Source: Planctomycetota bacterium
Lineage (GTDB): Bacteria > Planctomycetota > Phycisphaerae > FEN-1346
NCBI GenBank assembly: GCA_030602705.1
Contig: JAUVZF010000017.1
Coordinates: 1 to 57,249, forward strand
Direction: 5' to 3'
Length of the DNA: 57,249 nt
Part shown: positions 9,589 to 18,500 of the stretch, one piece after another
Numbering within the stretch: position 1 is the stretch's first letter
Layout: each line of letters starts with the position of its first letter
The notes under the pieces: generated by a model
Databases searched by the model: none
What the model saw: only the letters and a program-made list of their open reading frames with translations
Told to the model about the DNA's origin: nothing
Program-made: the position numbers and the translations under genes

Positions 9589-9705
9589 CGGCCGCTTGCG
9601 CGGACTCCACCGGCCCCCGCGACACTTCCTGGTGGCCTGGGAAGGCAACCGGGCGTATTATGCAGCAGGGCGCTGCGGCGCCGGAGAGAACACGAGGCGG
9701 CCCGT

Positions 9706-10278
9706 ATGGACGACCGCACGACGAGCGACGAAGACCTCATGCTTCGCATCCAGCGCCGCCGCGATGAAGACGCCTTCAACCTCCTGTTTGCCCGATACCG
9801 GGTCCCCATCACCAGTTACGTGTACCGGCTGGTCGGCAAACAGGCCGAGGCCGAGTCGCTTGCCCAAGAGGCGTTCCTGCGGGTCCTCCAGAAGGCCGAC
9901 CGCTACATATATCCGAAACGGTTCAGCACGTGGTTCTACACCATCGCCCGGAACCTCGCGACGGACTTCCTGAAGAAGAAGCGCGCGGTGGTGACGGACA
10001 ATTTCCGCAGCCTTTCGGAGTCGATGCTCGGTCCGGCCCCTGCCGTCGCCGAGCAGGAGGCCGCAGCCCACGAGGAACTCCAGCAACTGGTCCGGGCACT
10101 TCAGGAGTTGCCGCTCACGTATCGCGAGGTGGTGGTCCTGAGGTCGCTGCAGGAACTGTCGTACCGCGAGATTGCGGCCATCGTCGGATGTCCCGAATCC
10201 ACCGCCCGCAGCCGCATGGACTATGGTCTGGACTACCTGCGAAAACACTACCGCCGAAAAGACGGCGAAAAAATCTGA
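9706..10278 (+). CDS. ECF-type RNA polymerase sigma factor
   Basis: 190 residues with region 2 (about 25-95: AFNLLFARYRVPITSYVYRL, then FSTWFYTIARNLATDFLKKK) and region 4 (about 125-180: ALQELPLTYREVVVLRSLQE, SYREIAAIVGCPESTARSRM). Region 3 is absent, as expected for extracytoplasmic-function sigma factors. The next gene encodes a membrane protein with a zinc-finger anti-sigma motif, giving a sigma/anti-sigma pair. Target promoters are unknown. Confidence 0.93.
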   Translation: MDDRTTSDEDLMLRIQRRRDEDAFNLLFARYRVPITSYVYRLVGKQAEAESLAQEAFLRVLQKADRYIYPKRFSTWFYTIARNLATDFLKKKRAVVTDNFRSLSESMLGPAPAVAEQEAAAHEELQQLVRALQELPLTYREVVVLRSLQELSYREIAAIVGCPESTARSRMDYGLDYLRKHYRRKDGEKI

Positions 10279-10317
10279 GTCCGTTCCGACGAAACGCCCA
10301 CGCAGTCGTATAACGGT

Positions 10318-10348
10318 TTGAGGCCGGCAGGAGGGTCGGCGGCCTCAA
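10318..10348 (+). other. hairpin between sigma and anti-sigma genes
   Basis: TTGAGGCC (10318-10325) pairs with GGCCTCAA (10341-10348), extended inside by CGG/CCG-like bases, in the 165-base gap between the two genes. It could attenuate or process the transcript and set different levels of the two proteins. A second, weaker stem (CCACG/CGTGG near 10372-10400) follows. Confidence 0.35.
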
Positions 10349-10443
10349 GGGGCATGTCTTTCGGTTGGGATGCCACGTCCAATCGAGTCGGGGCGTGGAA
10401 ACTACAGAACAAATGAGCGGACGGCGGGGGGAAGCGTAAACCC

Positions 10444-12237
10444 ATGGAATGCCCTTGCGCACATGAGTGGTACGAACTGGAACGCGGGACCACGCTGCGC
10501 GACGACGCCCAGCGACTGAGCCGGCATCTGGCTGAGTGTCCCGGCTGCCGCGCACGCGCCGACGGCGTACGGGACGTCGCCGCGTCGCTCGAGCGGCTGG
10601 CCGGGAGCACCCGGACCGACCTGTCGGCGGATGCGGCCGAGTCGCTGTTTCGGCGGGCCTGCGTCCGTGGGCTTCTTGGCCGTCCGCTCAAGGCCTTGAT
10701 CTCCACCCGTGTCGGCCACTCGCGGTGGCTGCGGGTGACGTTGCCCCTGGCGGCGGTGGCTGCGGCGTTGGTGTTGGTCGCGGTGGGCGTCTGGACGGCC
10801 CTGCCGGAGGAGGTGCAGCCGCGCGGCGCGCTCGAGCGCCTGGTGCGCTCCGCCCACGGTATCCGCCGCGCGGACCAACTTCGGCGCCTGGCGCCGGTGG
10901 CGCGTGCGGCCGTCAGCGAGGAACTGGCGCGGCAGGAGCCATCGGCCGAGCAGGTGGCGGACCTCCTGCTCGTCGCTTACATCAGCGAGCGGCCGCGCGA
11001 ATACCGACAACTGCGGGACGTGGACTTCTTGCTGGGCGAGGTGTGGCGCCGGGGTCGTGCGGTTGGGGTGGCGGCCACCGGCTTGCCGTGGCCGATGCTG
11101 GCTTCGACGGTCCTGCCCAGCGCCCGCGCCGACACTCAGCCCAGGGGGCGTACGCTCATGGGCGACTATCGCGGGCGTCCGCTCGCGGCCGCAAAGCAGA
11201 GGGTGCTGGATGGGCATTACGAGGGCGCCCTGGAGGTGCTGCCGGGCGACGGGTCCGGGGCCCTGTTGAAGGCGTGGTGCCTGGCGTCGCTCGGGCGGGC
11301 TGCCGAAGCGGCGCTCGTGCTCTCGGAGGCTGAGGATCACGCAGACGGTCCGATGGCACACATCCTCCGGGCCGACCTTGCCCTCGGCGCCCAGGACGTG
11401 GCCGACGCCATGCAGCATTACGAGACGCTTGCCGCCGAAAACGACCGCTACTGGTTTACGGCCGGGTACCTGTACCGGTACGAACTGCGCGATGCCCGCG
11501 GCGCGGGCGAGCGGTTCCGGCGGGTGCGCGATGCGCGGCTGGCCAGGTATGTGTCGCAAGCGTTCCGTACGGAACTGGCCATGGCGAAGGTTCCGGAGCC
11601 GGAGCCTCTTGTCGCGCTCGAGTTCGACGACTATGGCCTCGGAACGCTGCCCGAGAACTGGGCGCTTGTCCGGGTGAAGGGCGGCGAGTTCAAGGTTGTT
11701 GGTGTGCCGGGCGGCAAGGCGCTGGCTCAGGGCGACGGTGCGGAGTTTGTCTGCGGCCAGGCCGAGTGGGCCGACTACACGATCCGGATGGACGTGAAGG
11801 TCCTGTCCGCGGAAGGGGATTTTTCCGTCGGGGCGGCTGCCTATCGCCGGGCCGACCGCACGGGTTATGTCCTGCAACTGACGCCGCAGCGCCTGCAGAT
11901 CATCAAGCAGTACGCGTCGGACGGGCCGGAGCGGGCGCCGCTCATTGCGCGGGAGCATCGCCTCCTCCTCCCGCCCGCCGAAGGGTGGTGGTACACGCTG
12001 AAGGTCCGCGTCCAGCGGGTGGACGCCGGCGTCAGCGTGGCGGGGAAGGTCTGGCGCACCGACCTGGACGAGCCTCTCGGCTGGCACGTCGTCTGGACCG
12101 ACAGCGGTCAGGCGGAGTCCGAGCCGCTGGCGGGCGGTCGGGCGGGCGTGCAGGTTCGGGGGGCCAAGGCCCTCGTCGATAACTTCGTCATCACGAGAAA
12201 CGTGGCGTCGAACGAGTTGCTTGCGGCCTCGCCGTAG
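10444..12237 (+). CDS. anti-sigma-like zinc-finger membrane protein with LamG/DUF1080-like C-terminal domain
   Basis: 597 residues. The N-terminus carries the anti-sigma zinc-finger pattern H-x3-C-x2-C (RHLAECPGC, about residues 28-36). One transmembrane helix follows at about 98-118 (LPLAAVAAALVLVAVGVW), so the first part is cytoplasmic and the rest periplasmic. The middle region (about 130-380) is helical and repeat-like (FRRVRDARLARY and similar), reminiscent of TPR segments. The last 200 residues form a beta-rich domain (LEFDDYGLGTLPENW start, VKVLSAEGDFSVGAAAYRR), similar in layout to LamG/DUF1080 sugar-binding folds. A periplasmic sugar-sensing input to the sigma factor is a reasonable inference. 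Confidence 0.75.
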   Translation: MECPCAHEWYELERGTTLRDDAQRLSRHLAECPGCRARADGVRDVAASLERLAGSTRTDLSADAAESLFRRACVRGLLGRPLKALISTRVGHSRWLRVTLPLAAVAAALVLVAVGVWTALPEEVQPRGALERLVRSAHGIRRADQLRRLAPVARAAVSEELARQEPSAEQVADLLLVAYISERPREYRQLRDVDFLLGEVWRRGRAVGVAATGLPWPMLASTVLPSARADTQPRGRTLMGDYRGRPLAAAKQRVLDGHYEGALEVLPGDGSGALLKAWCLASLGRAAEAALVLSEAEDHADGPMAHILRADLALGAQDVADAMQHYETLAAENDRYWFTAGYLYRYELRDARGAGERFRRVRDARLARYVSQAFRTELAMAKVPEPEPLVALEFDDYGLGTLPENWALVRVKGGEFKVVGVPGGKALAQGDGAEFVCGQAEWADYTIRMDVKVLSAEGDFSVGAAAYRRADRTGYVLQLTPQRLQIIKQYASDGPERAPLIAREHRLLLPPAEGWWYTLKVRVQRVDAGVSVAGKVWRTDLDEPLGWHVVWTDSGQAESEPLAGGRAGVQVRGAKALVDNFVITRNVASNELLAASP

Positions 12238-12349
12238 CCGCAAGACATCTCGACGCCTCTTTGCCGTCGGCTCGGCACGCGGGGAATCGAGCCGGCGGCC
12301 TTTTTTGCAGTGGTTGTTCGAGCCCGCCGTGCGGCAGCACTCGCAACCC

Positions 12350-12442
12350 GGGTGGCACGGCAGCGGCGAAGCCGCGGCCGTGAGCAGCACCGCGCGCCGA
12401 CATCATCACGGCCACGCATACAGCCGCGTTGCCGTGCCACCC
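12350..12442. repeat. long imperfect inverted repeat, copy 1 of the GGGTGGCACGGCA family
   Basis: GGGTGGCACGGCA (12350-12362) and TGCCGTGCCACCC (12430-12442) are perfect 13-base inverted arms. A nested stem (GGCCGTGA with TCACGGCC) lies inside. Very similar arms occur at 21939-22016. The element fills most of the gap between two convergent genes (12237 and 12454) and could fold as a bidirectional terminator. It has no coding capacity. Confidence 0.7.
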
Positions 12443-12453
12443 GGCGGTGGTCC

Positions 12454-13086
12454 TTACAGCCACGGATTCGTCGCCGCCTCTTCGGCGATGGTCGTGGCCG
12501 GGCCGTGGCCGGGATAGACGGCAGTCTCGGGCGGCAGCGTCAGCAGCCGCGTCTTGATCGATTCGATGAGCGTCTTGTGGTTTGCGCCGGGGAAGTCGGT
12601 CCGCCCGATTCCGCCCGCGAACAGGGCATCGCCCGTGAAGGCGACCGGCCGCCCGTCGGGACCTTCGGACGAGTAGAGACTGATGCCGCCCGGCGAGTGG
12701 CCCGGCGTGGCCAGGACCTCGAAGGCGGCCGACCCGACGCTCAACCGGTCGCCGCCTGCGAGGAGCAGGTCGGCCTCCGGGCTCTTGAGCCACGCTCCGA
12801 GCAGGATCGACATGTTCCGCGTCGGGCTCCGCAGCATCGGCCCATCCGCCTTGCCGATGGCCAGCGCCATCTCCGGCCACGTCTCCTTCAAGAGTTTGTT
12901 GCCCTGGATGTGGTCGACGTGGCCGTGCGTGTTGACGAGCAGTTGTGGGGAGAGGTCGCGGCCCTTGCAGAACTCGATGATTGCTTCCGACCCCTCCGGC
13001 GCATCCACGATCATCGTCTCTCCGTCGTTGGTGACGACGTACGCCGACACCTGCATCGACCCGAGCACGAACGAGTGAATCTCCAT
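12454..13086 (-). CDS. metallo-beta-lactamase-fold hydrolase, glyoxalase II-like
   Basis: 210 residues from the ATG at 13086, which has AAAGGGA upstream. In-frame codons further upstream lack homology-like sequence. The metal-binding motif HGHVDHIQG (T-H-x-H-x-D-H) lies near residue 56. Later ligands are ATPGHSPGG, FTGDALF and the C-terminal YPGHGPATT. This set is typical of the hydroxyacylglutathione hydrolase/MBL family, cytoplasmic and binding two metal ions. The substrate is probably a thioester, not determinable here. It runs in the same direction as the next gene, 41 bases after it. Confidence 0.9.
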   Translation of the reverse strand: MEIHSFVLGSMQVSAYVVTNDGETMIVDAPEGSEAIIEFCKGRDLSPQLLVNTHGHVDHIQGNKLLKETWPEMALAIGKADGPMLRSPTRNMSILLGAWLKSPEADLLLAGGDRLSVGSAAFEVLATPGHSPGGISLYSSEGPDGRPVAFTGDALFAGGIGRTDFPGANHKTLIESIKTRLLTLPPETAVYPGHGPATTIAEEAATNPWL

Positions 13087-13127
13087 CCATCCCTTTCGGT
13101 TTGAGTTCCGGCGGTGCTCGTGTTCCC

Positions 13128-14699
13128 CTACGCCTCCTCGATGAGCCGCAGGTTCAGCGCTTTGGCGAGTTCCTGGATCGGCGCCTTCAGGTCGCCGTAG
13201 AAGGTGACGCGGTGCCATCCCCAGCGGTCCCACTCGCCCAGCAGTTTGTCGATGTCGCCCTTGACCTCGGCGGCGAGTTTGGTGCGGCAGGCCTTGTCCT
13301 CGTCGATGTTCTCGACGGTCTTGCCCTGGTGCAGGACGACCTCGCGCCGGCTCGCCTGGATCTCCAGCGTGGTGGTCATGTGGCCGAGCGGCAGGAGCGA
13401 CCGCATCGAGGCGCCGCTGCGGTCTTCAGAGTGGCTGCGGATGTGATAGGGGTTCGTCGGCCCCTTCGGCCCGAACACCTTTGTTGGCGCAACACAGTGG
13501 GCGTAGATGATCTGGTTCTTCGAGGTGTCGATGACGGGGTCCGAGATGTAGCCGGGGCGCCCCGTCAGGGCGCCGATGGCCATCATCGTGACGGTCGATG
13601 TAATGTCGCTCTCGCAGGCGCCGACCAGACCGTCGTCGTTCAGTTGGCAGAAACCGAGGCAGGGGTAGGCTGTGAGATGGCCGCCGTAGAACCCGCCGAG
13701 GCAGTTGATGGTAATGGCGTGGGCGCCGCGCCGCTGCATGACCTCGCGCATGGCCACGTACATGGCGCCGGAGTCTTCGAGGTCTTTGCGTTTCGGCTCG
13801 ACGATCTTCTCGGCGCCGGCGCTCCACCGGTCGGCCCACTTGCGGGCCTCGTTGCGGTCGGCCTTCAGGTACGCCTCGTGGAGTTCCTTGAACTCGATCC
13901 GGATGACCTTCGTGCCGAAGAGTTCCTCGATGTCCTTGCCGATCTTGGGCATGCCCCAGCCGCCGCCGACCGTGAGCATGGTCGAACCGCGCAGTTTCTT
14001 GAGGCACTCATCGACAGGGACGGTCTTGACGGGGTCTTCGGCGCAGGTCATGTCGCCGGCCGGCTTCGTGTTCTTGAGTCGCGCCTCTTTGCAGGCGGCG
14101 AGGAAGGCATCGACGGAGCCGCCCGGCTTCTTCAGAATCTCAAAGCAGCGGGCGGCTGCAGCGACGTCGTCGAAACGGGACGACGAGACGCCCGCCACTT
14201 TCTGGCCGCGCCGCCTGGCCGACGCGAACTGGATCAGGAACTCCCCGGAGCCGCCGTACAGATCGTCCACGAAAAGGGTCGGCCGGCCCGTGGCGGCGAC
14301 CGTCTGCGGGGCACCCGTCCACAGGCCCAGCATGTAGACCAGGTAACCGTCCACCTGCTTGTCGTCTTCCAGGAGTTTTTTGGCCTCGTTCCGGTTCATG
14401 GCCGTTGCCGGCAGGAACTCGACGTTGGGGCACGCCTGGGTGAGTTTCTCGGCGAGTTCCTTCTTGCGGCCATCGTAGTCGTAGCCGATGTTCGGCCACG
14501 TGGGCTTCGCCGGCGTGATGTGCGTGAACACGAGCCGGACCTTGGGCTTCGCGGACGATCCGCCTGCGCCGCTGTCGGCGGCCAGGGCGCGCGCCGGACC
14601 TGCCGCCAACGCGCACGCTGCACACGACGCGAGGAACTGTCGCCGGTTGAGCCCGTACGACCCACAGCCGCAGCAGCACATATTCCCTTTGGCCTTCAT
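13128..14699 (-). CDS. Tat-exported L-fucose/arabinose isomerase-like protein
   Basis: 523 residues. The N-terminus has a Cys-rich start (MCCCGCGSYG), then a Tat motif NRRQFLA and a hydrophobic stretch ending at ARALA. The mature part follows the FucI fold: an N-terminal Rossmann-like half (VRLVFTHITPAKP) and a catalytic half with CLGFCQLNDDG, ACESDITSTVTM and YAHC, segments where FucI-type enzymes place metal ligands. FucI is normally cytoplasmic, so export is unusual and activity is uncertain. AGGAGG precedes the start. It may serve the sugar-degradation programme, although it stands outside the main island. Confidence 0.65.
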   Translation of the reverse strand: MKAKGNMCCCGCGSYGLNRRQFLASCAACALAAGPARALAADSGAGGSSAKPKVRLVFTHITPAKPTWPNIGYDYDGRKKELAEKLTQACPNVEFLPATAMNRNEAKKLLEDDKQVDGYLVYMLGLWTGAPQTVAATGRPTLFVDDLYGGSGEFLIQFASARRRGQKVAGVSSSRFDDVAAAARCFEILKKPGGSVDAFLAACKEARLKNTKPAGDMTCAEDPVKTVPVDECLKKLRGSTMLTVGGGWGMPKIGKDIEELFGTKVIRIEFKELHEAYLKADRNEARKWADRWSAGAEKIVEPKRKDLEDSGAMYVAMREVMQRRGAHAITINCLGGFYGGHLTAYPCLGFCQLNDDGLVGACESDITSTVTMMAIGALTGRPGYISDPVIDTSKNQIIYAHCVAPTKVFGPKGPTNPYHIRSHSEDRSGASMRSLLPLGHMTTTLEIQASRREVVLHQGKTVENIDEDKACRTKLAAEVKGDIDKLLGEWDRWGWHRVTFYGDLKAPIQELAKALNLRLIEEA

Positions 14700-14886
14700 G
14701 GAAGGACCCTCCTAATGCGGTTTGCGGAACGCTCGACGTACCTGACGTACCTGTGTTTCCATGCACTCTAGGCGCTGGTGCATGCCGTGTCAAGCAGAGC
14801 GCCGTCGGTCTGCCCCCGGTCCCGCACGCCGCCTGTTGCAGGAGGTCAGGGGTGATCAGCACACGCTTGGCGAGGCGCAAAAAGTG

Positions 14887-14952
14887 GAGCCGCGGTAGGG
14901 GGCGAACGCGGCTCCAAGACGGGCACGGCTCAAGGGGGGTAAGCCGTGCCGC
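14887..14952. other. two tandem hairpins downstream of ftsK
   Basis: GAGCCGCG/CGCGGCTC (about 14888-14917) and GCACGGCT/AGCCGTGC (about 14923-14951) form two adjacent stem-loops just after the end of the minus-strand ftsK gene. They lack T runs on either strand, so they are candidate stabilisers or factor-assisted terminators. I see no gene in 14700-14964. Confidence 0.4.
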
Positions 14953-14964
14953 TGCCTGATTCGG

Positions 14965-17418
14965 TTACGTGTCCGGCTCTTCCTCCGCTTCCGCTTCTTC
15001 CTCGGGGTCCTTGTCGGATGCTTCGACGTCGTCGGTGTCGAGGTCCTCGCCGTCTCCGCGGCGCTCTTTCAAGGCCTCCCACTGTTCGAGCGCGAGGAGG
15101 ACCTCGCGAGCCTGGCTGCCTTTGTATTCGCCGACGATGCCGTCCTCGGCCATCTGGTCGATGAGCCTCGCGGCCCGGCCGTACCCGATACCGAGCCGCC
15201 GCTGCAAGAGGCTCACGCTGCCGCGCTGGTACTGGAGCACGATCTCAATGGCCTCGTTGTAGAACTTGTCGTCTGCGCCGACGGCGAGAAGGCTATCCTC
15301 CGCGGCGTCCTCCTGCTCGTCCTTGGCCTTCAGTTGGACGAGTTCCCGCTGGAACTCGGGCTCGGCCTTTTGGGTGATGAAGTCAAGGACCTTCTGGATG
15401 TCGTGGTCGCTGACGAAGGCGCCCTGAGCGCGCGCGAACTTGTGGGCGCCCGGTGTGACGAAGATCATGTCGCCCTCGCCGAGGAGTTTCTCGGCGCCCA
15501 TCGAGTCGAGGATCGTCCGGGAATCGACGCGGGTGGCGACCTGGAACGAGACGCGCACCGGCAGGTTTGACTTGATGAGTCCCGTCAGCACGTCCACGCT
15601 GGGCCGCTGCGTCGCCATGACGAGGTGGATGCCGACGGCCCGCGACTTCTGGCTCAGGCGGGTCACGTGGCCTTCGACCTCCTTGGCGGCGATCATCATG
15701 AGGTCGGCCAGTTCGTCCACGATGACGCAGATGTGCGGCATGTGAAACTCGATCTTGGCTTCTTCCTCGGGGTCGGCGGGCTGGAACCGCTCGATGAGTT
15801 TGTCTCGCGGCAGGCGATTGTAGGACGCGATGTTCCGCACTCTCGCCTTCGAGAGGCTGTGGTACCGCTCGTCCATCTTGTCCACGAGCCAACCGAGGAT
15901 CGCCTCGGCCTTTCGCATGTCGTTGACGACGGGGCACAGAAGGTGCGGCAGCCGCTTGAACACCGACAGTTCCACCATCTTCGGATCGATCAGCACCAGA
16001 CGCAGGTCGGCCGGCGTCCGCGTCAGCAGCAGCGACATGATGATGGCGTTCAGGCAGACGCTCTTGCCGCTGCCGGTCGTGCCGGCGATCAACAGGTGCG
16101 GCATGGTGCCGAGGTCCTTGACGAGCGGGTCGCCGCTCGAGTCTTTGCCGAGGAAGAGCGGCAGGCTCAGTCGCTTGGGTGCGCCCTTGGCGGCGAGCAC
16201 GATCTCTTTCAAGCGTACGATTTGGCGCTGCGTGTTCGGCACCTCGACGCCGATGGTGTCCTTGCCGGGCAGGGGGGCGACGATCCGCACGTTCGGCGCC
16301 TTCAGCGCGATCGCCAGATCGTCCGACAGGCCGATGACTTTGCCGACCTTGACGCCCGGCGCCAGGGACAATTCGTACTGCGTGATGACCGGGCCGGTTT
16401 CGATGGCGACCACCTTGGCCGAGACGCCGAACTCGTGGAGCGTTTCGCTGAGGATCTCGGCCTGCTCGCGGATGGTGTCTTCGTCGTCGCCTTCCTCCTC
16501 GTACTCCGGATCTTCCAGCAGGTCCACCGGCGGCAACCGGTACTCCTGGTTGCGCGGCGTGGACGCCGGCGGCGTGAAGGCAAACTCCTTCTGGTCGGCG
16601 GCGGCCTTCCCGGGCGTGCGGGAGTGGCGGATGACGACGTTCGGCGGGAGCACGGGCGGTTCGGCGATGCCGGCGCCCTCGGCGGCCTTCGTGGAACGGG
16701 AGGCCTGACGGGCCTCGTCTTCTTCTTCGTCCTCATCCCCGTCGTCCGACTCGGGCCGGCGCTGTTTGCGGACGCGGCCCCGGGGGCCTGCATCGGCGGT
16801 CCCGGCGTAGTCGGCAATCCGTGCGCCCGCCGCGCCGGCGGTGGCGATGGCCGCCGTCGCGAGCCGCTTGTACGGTGCACTTGCGCGGCCGTGAATCCAC
16901 TTCAGGACGGCGACCGGCAGGATGATCAGCCACGTGTCGGTCAGGAGCACCAGGCCTATCAGGGCCACGGGAATTATCAGGAACACCATGCCGAGGACGC
17001 CGAAGTGCGGCTCCAGGTACATCCAGACGGCAAGGCCCAGCACCCCGCCGTTGCCTTCCGGCAGGCGGGCTTCGACCGCGATCATGGTCGAGGCGACCGA
17101 GACCGACAGCACGAGCGACGCCGCGCCGATGATGCGGAAAACCTTGTCTTCGAGCGCCGTGTTGGAGATCCACAGGAGGGCGCCCGTCATCACGAACAGG
17201 AGCAGCGGGTAGGCGGCGTCGCCGATGGCCGAGAGGACGTAGTAGGCGAGGTGAGCGCCGACGCCGCCGCACCAGTTCCGGACCGGGTCGTTGGGCGGCC
17301 AGACGGCATCGCTCGGCGGGTCGGCCGGGTCGAACGACACGACGCTGACCGCCAGGAACGCCCCCACGAAGGCCGTGACGACGGCGGCAATGATTCGGGC
17401 TCGACTCGTCTGCTTCAC
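14965..17418 (-). CDS. ftsK: FtsK/SpoIIIE DNA translocase
   Basis: 817 residues, inner membrane. The N-terminus has four membrane helices (about 9-30, 55-80, 90-115 and 125-175 in two pieces). An acidic, Arg-rich linker (about 200-300) follows. The alpha/beta motor domain has Walker A GTTGSGKS (about 446-453), LVLIDPKMVELS and the Walker B-like CVIVDELADLMM. The C-terminal gamma winged helix (about 725-790, RGSVSLLQRRLGIGYGRAAR) reads KOPS-like DNA signals. The enzyme pumps chromosome DNA through the division septum. The very acidic C-terminal tail (last 30 residues) is longer than usual. Confidence 0.97.
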   Translation of the reverse strand: MKQTSRARIIAAVVTAFVGAFLAVSVVSFDPADPPSDAVWPPNDPVRNWCGGVGAHLAYYVLSAIGDAAYPLLLFVMTGALLWISNTALEDKVFRIIGAASLVLSVSVASTMIAVEARLPEGNGGVLGLAVWMYLEPHFGVLGMVFLIIPVALIGLVLLTDTWLIILPVAVLKWIHGRASAPYKRLATAAIATAGAAGARIADYAGTADAGPRGRVRKQRRPESDDGDEDEEEDEARQASRSTKAAEGAGIAEPPVLPPNVVIRHSRTPGKAAADQKEFAFTPPASTPRNQEYRLPPVDLLEDPEYEEEGDDEDTIREQAEILSETLHEFGVSAKVVAIETGPVITQYELSLAPGVKVGKVIGLSDDLAIALKAPNVRIVAPLPGKDTIGVEVPNTQRQIVRLKEIVLAAKGAPKRLSLPLFLGKDSSGDPLVKDLGTMPHLLIAGTTGSGKSVCLNAIIMSLLLTRTPADLRLVLIDPKMVELSVFKRLPHLLCPVVNDMRKAEAILGWLVDKMDERYHSLSKARVRNIASYNRLPRDKLIERFQPADPEEEAKIEFHMPHICVIVDELADLMMIAAKEVEGHVTRLSQKSRAVGIHLVMATQRPSVDVLTGLIKSNLPVRVSFQVATRVDSRTILDSMGAEKLLGEGDMIFVTPGAHKFARAQGAFVSDHDIQKVLDFITQKAEPEFQRELVQLKAKDEQEDAAEDSLLAVGADDKFYNEAIEIVLQYQRGSVSLLQRRLGIGYGRAARLIDQMAEDGIVGEYKGSQAREVLLALEQWEALKERRGDGEDLDTDDVEASDKDPEEEAEAEEEPDT

Positions 17419-17451
17419 GGGCGCCTCGCATGCGGCACCCAGGAGCAGGGG

Positions 17452-17901
17452 CTAATGGGTACCGCTGTGCCCGAAGCCGCCTTCGCCGCGGTCGGTTTCG
17501 GGCAGTTCATCCACTTCGTGCACGTCGGCCCGGGCAACGGCCGCCACCACCAACTGGGCGATCCGCATGCCGCGCGTGATCGTAAACGGCTGGCGGCCGA
17601 TATTGCCGACGATGACGCCGACCTCGCCGCGATAGTCCGCGTCGATCGTGCCGGGCGCGTTGACGACCGTCAGTCCGTGCTCCAGGGCCAGACCGCTTCG
17701 CGGCCGGACCTGGATTTCGTATCCCGGCGGGACGGCCACCTGCAGGCCCGTCGGAACGAGTTTGATGTCGCCCGGCTCCAGGACGAGAGGCTCGTCCACG
17801 GCCGCGCATACATCCATTCCCGCCGCCGCCTCGCTCATGTATCGGGGCAGGGGAAGGTCTTCACAACCCGCTTTACGGCGGATCAACAGGCTTATCGGCA
17901 T
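17452..17901 (-). CDS. dut: deoxyuridine triphosphatase
   Basis: 149 residues, the usual length of trimeric dUTPases. All five motifs are visible: AGMDVCA (motif 1), RPRSGLA (2), [14 protein letters not shown] (3), RIAQLV (4) and the C-terminal arm [10 protein letters not shown] (5). It hydrolyses dUTP to dUMP and pyrophosphate in the cytoplasm, limiting uracil in DNA and feeding dTMP synthesis. The start has AAGGAG upstream. It sits 33 bases before ftsK in the same direction, so a shared transcript is likely. Confidence 0.97.
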   Translation of the reverse strand: MPISLLIRRKAGCEDLPLPRYMSEAAAGMDVCAAVDEPLVLEPGDIKLVPTGLQVAVPPGYEIQVRPRSGLALEHGLTVVNAPGTIDADYRGEVGVIVGNIGRQPFTITRGMRIAQLVVAAVARADVHEVDELPETDRGEGGFGHSGTH

Positions 17902-17977
17902 CGCGATTTGCTCTCCTTGAGGTAAACTCCGCGTTATCGGACGTTTGGGTGTGCCCGGATTTTTTGGTTCTGTTCCC

Positions 17978-18049
17978 TGTGGCGCCCGTACGGGCGGCCG
18001 TTGAGGCTGCGGCGTGTGTCCCGCGCCGGGGATAAACCCCGGCGCTACA
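17978..18049 (+). repeat. palindromic repeat, copy 1 of the TGTAGCGCC family
   Basis: 72-base element bounded by TGTGGCGCC and GGCGCTACA, with the internal palindrome CGCCCGTACGGGCG and the inner hairpin GCCGGGG/CCCCGGC. A direct copy lies at 18650-18722. The two copies bracket the hicBA pair. The layout resembles a small non-coding MITE or REP-like unit. Confidence 0.7.
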
Positions 18050-18147
18050 GTGCGGACTCACGGGCTCGCCGGAAAAACAAGTCACACCCCCCCAAGGATG
18101 CAAGGAGCGAAGGTTCGGCCTTGGCCTACCCCGGCGCGAGTGGCTCG

Positions 18148-18288
18148 CTAACCTTTAAGGGGCACCGAGAGCCCCTTGCATATCTTTCTCGCAAGACGGT
18201 CGGGGATCTCCGAGTGCCGCGGGATTGCTTCCATGTGCCCCGTCATCGGGTTGACGTACAGGGAATGCGAGCGGCCTTGGCGTTTCAT
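18148..18288 (-). pseudogene. hicA: HicA toxin with internal deletion
   Basis: 46-residue frame starting at the ATG that overlaps the hicB stop (ATGA). After MKR it jumps directly to GRSHSLYVNP, followed by IPRHSEIPDRLARKICKGL, the second half of HicA mRNA-interferase toxins including the catalytic His in the G-x-S-H-S strand. Typical HicA proteins have about 15-20 more residues between the first Met-Lys-Arg and this strand (first helix plus loop). The helix is missing while the start and the coupling are intact, so this looks like an in-frame deletion that should inactivate the toxin. A shortened working form cannot be excluded. Confidence 0.7.
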
Positions 18289-18500
18289 GAAATGGCCACG
18301 GTATCCTTGATGGCGTCGGGTGGGACACCTCGCAGCGCGTCGTTGCGGCGCTCTTCAAGGATTAGTCGAATAGCCTCGGCGAGGCTCGCCAGACACTCCT
18401 CCTTGGTCCGTCCCTGGCCGTTGGCCCCGGGAATCTCGGGGCAGTAGGCGATGAACCAGCCTTCGTCCTTCTCGACGATGGCGGTGAATTCGTTATGCAT
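18285..18500 (-). CDS. hicB: HicB-family antitoxin
   Basis: 71 residues with the HicB/UPF0150 partial RNase H-like fold: FTAIVEKDEGWFIAYCPEIP, GANGQGRTKEECLASL, EAIRLILEE. It is the short form without a C-terminal DNA-binding domain. The start at 18500 has AGGAGG upstream (GTCCTCC on the plus strand). The stop overlaps the start of the shortened hicA, the normal hicBA coupling. If the toxin is dead, the antitoxin would be a solitary remnant. Confidence 0.85.
   Translation of the reverse strand: MHNEFTAIVEKDEGWFIAYCPEIPGANGQGRTKEECLASLAEAIRLILEERRNDALRGVPPDAIKDTVAIS

Noticed and set aside
6007-9648. Long open frame (over 1200 codons) on the minus strand opposite the RND pump
   Set aside because: It mirrors the codon structure of a GC-rich gene on the other strand, has a His/Asp/Arg-rich composition without any domain, and lies across well-supported genes.
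10402-12390. Minus-strand frame opposite the anti-sigma-like gene
   Set aside because: No domain, composition typical of antisense frames, and the plus-strand gene has a clear zinc finger and membrane helix.
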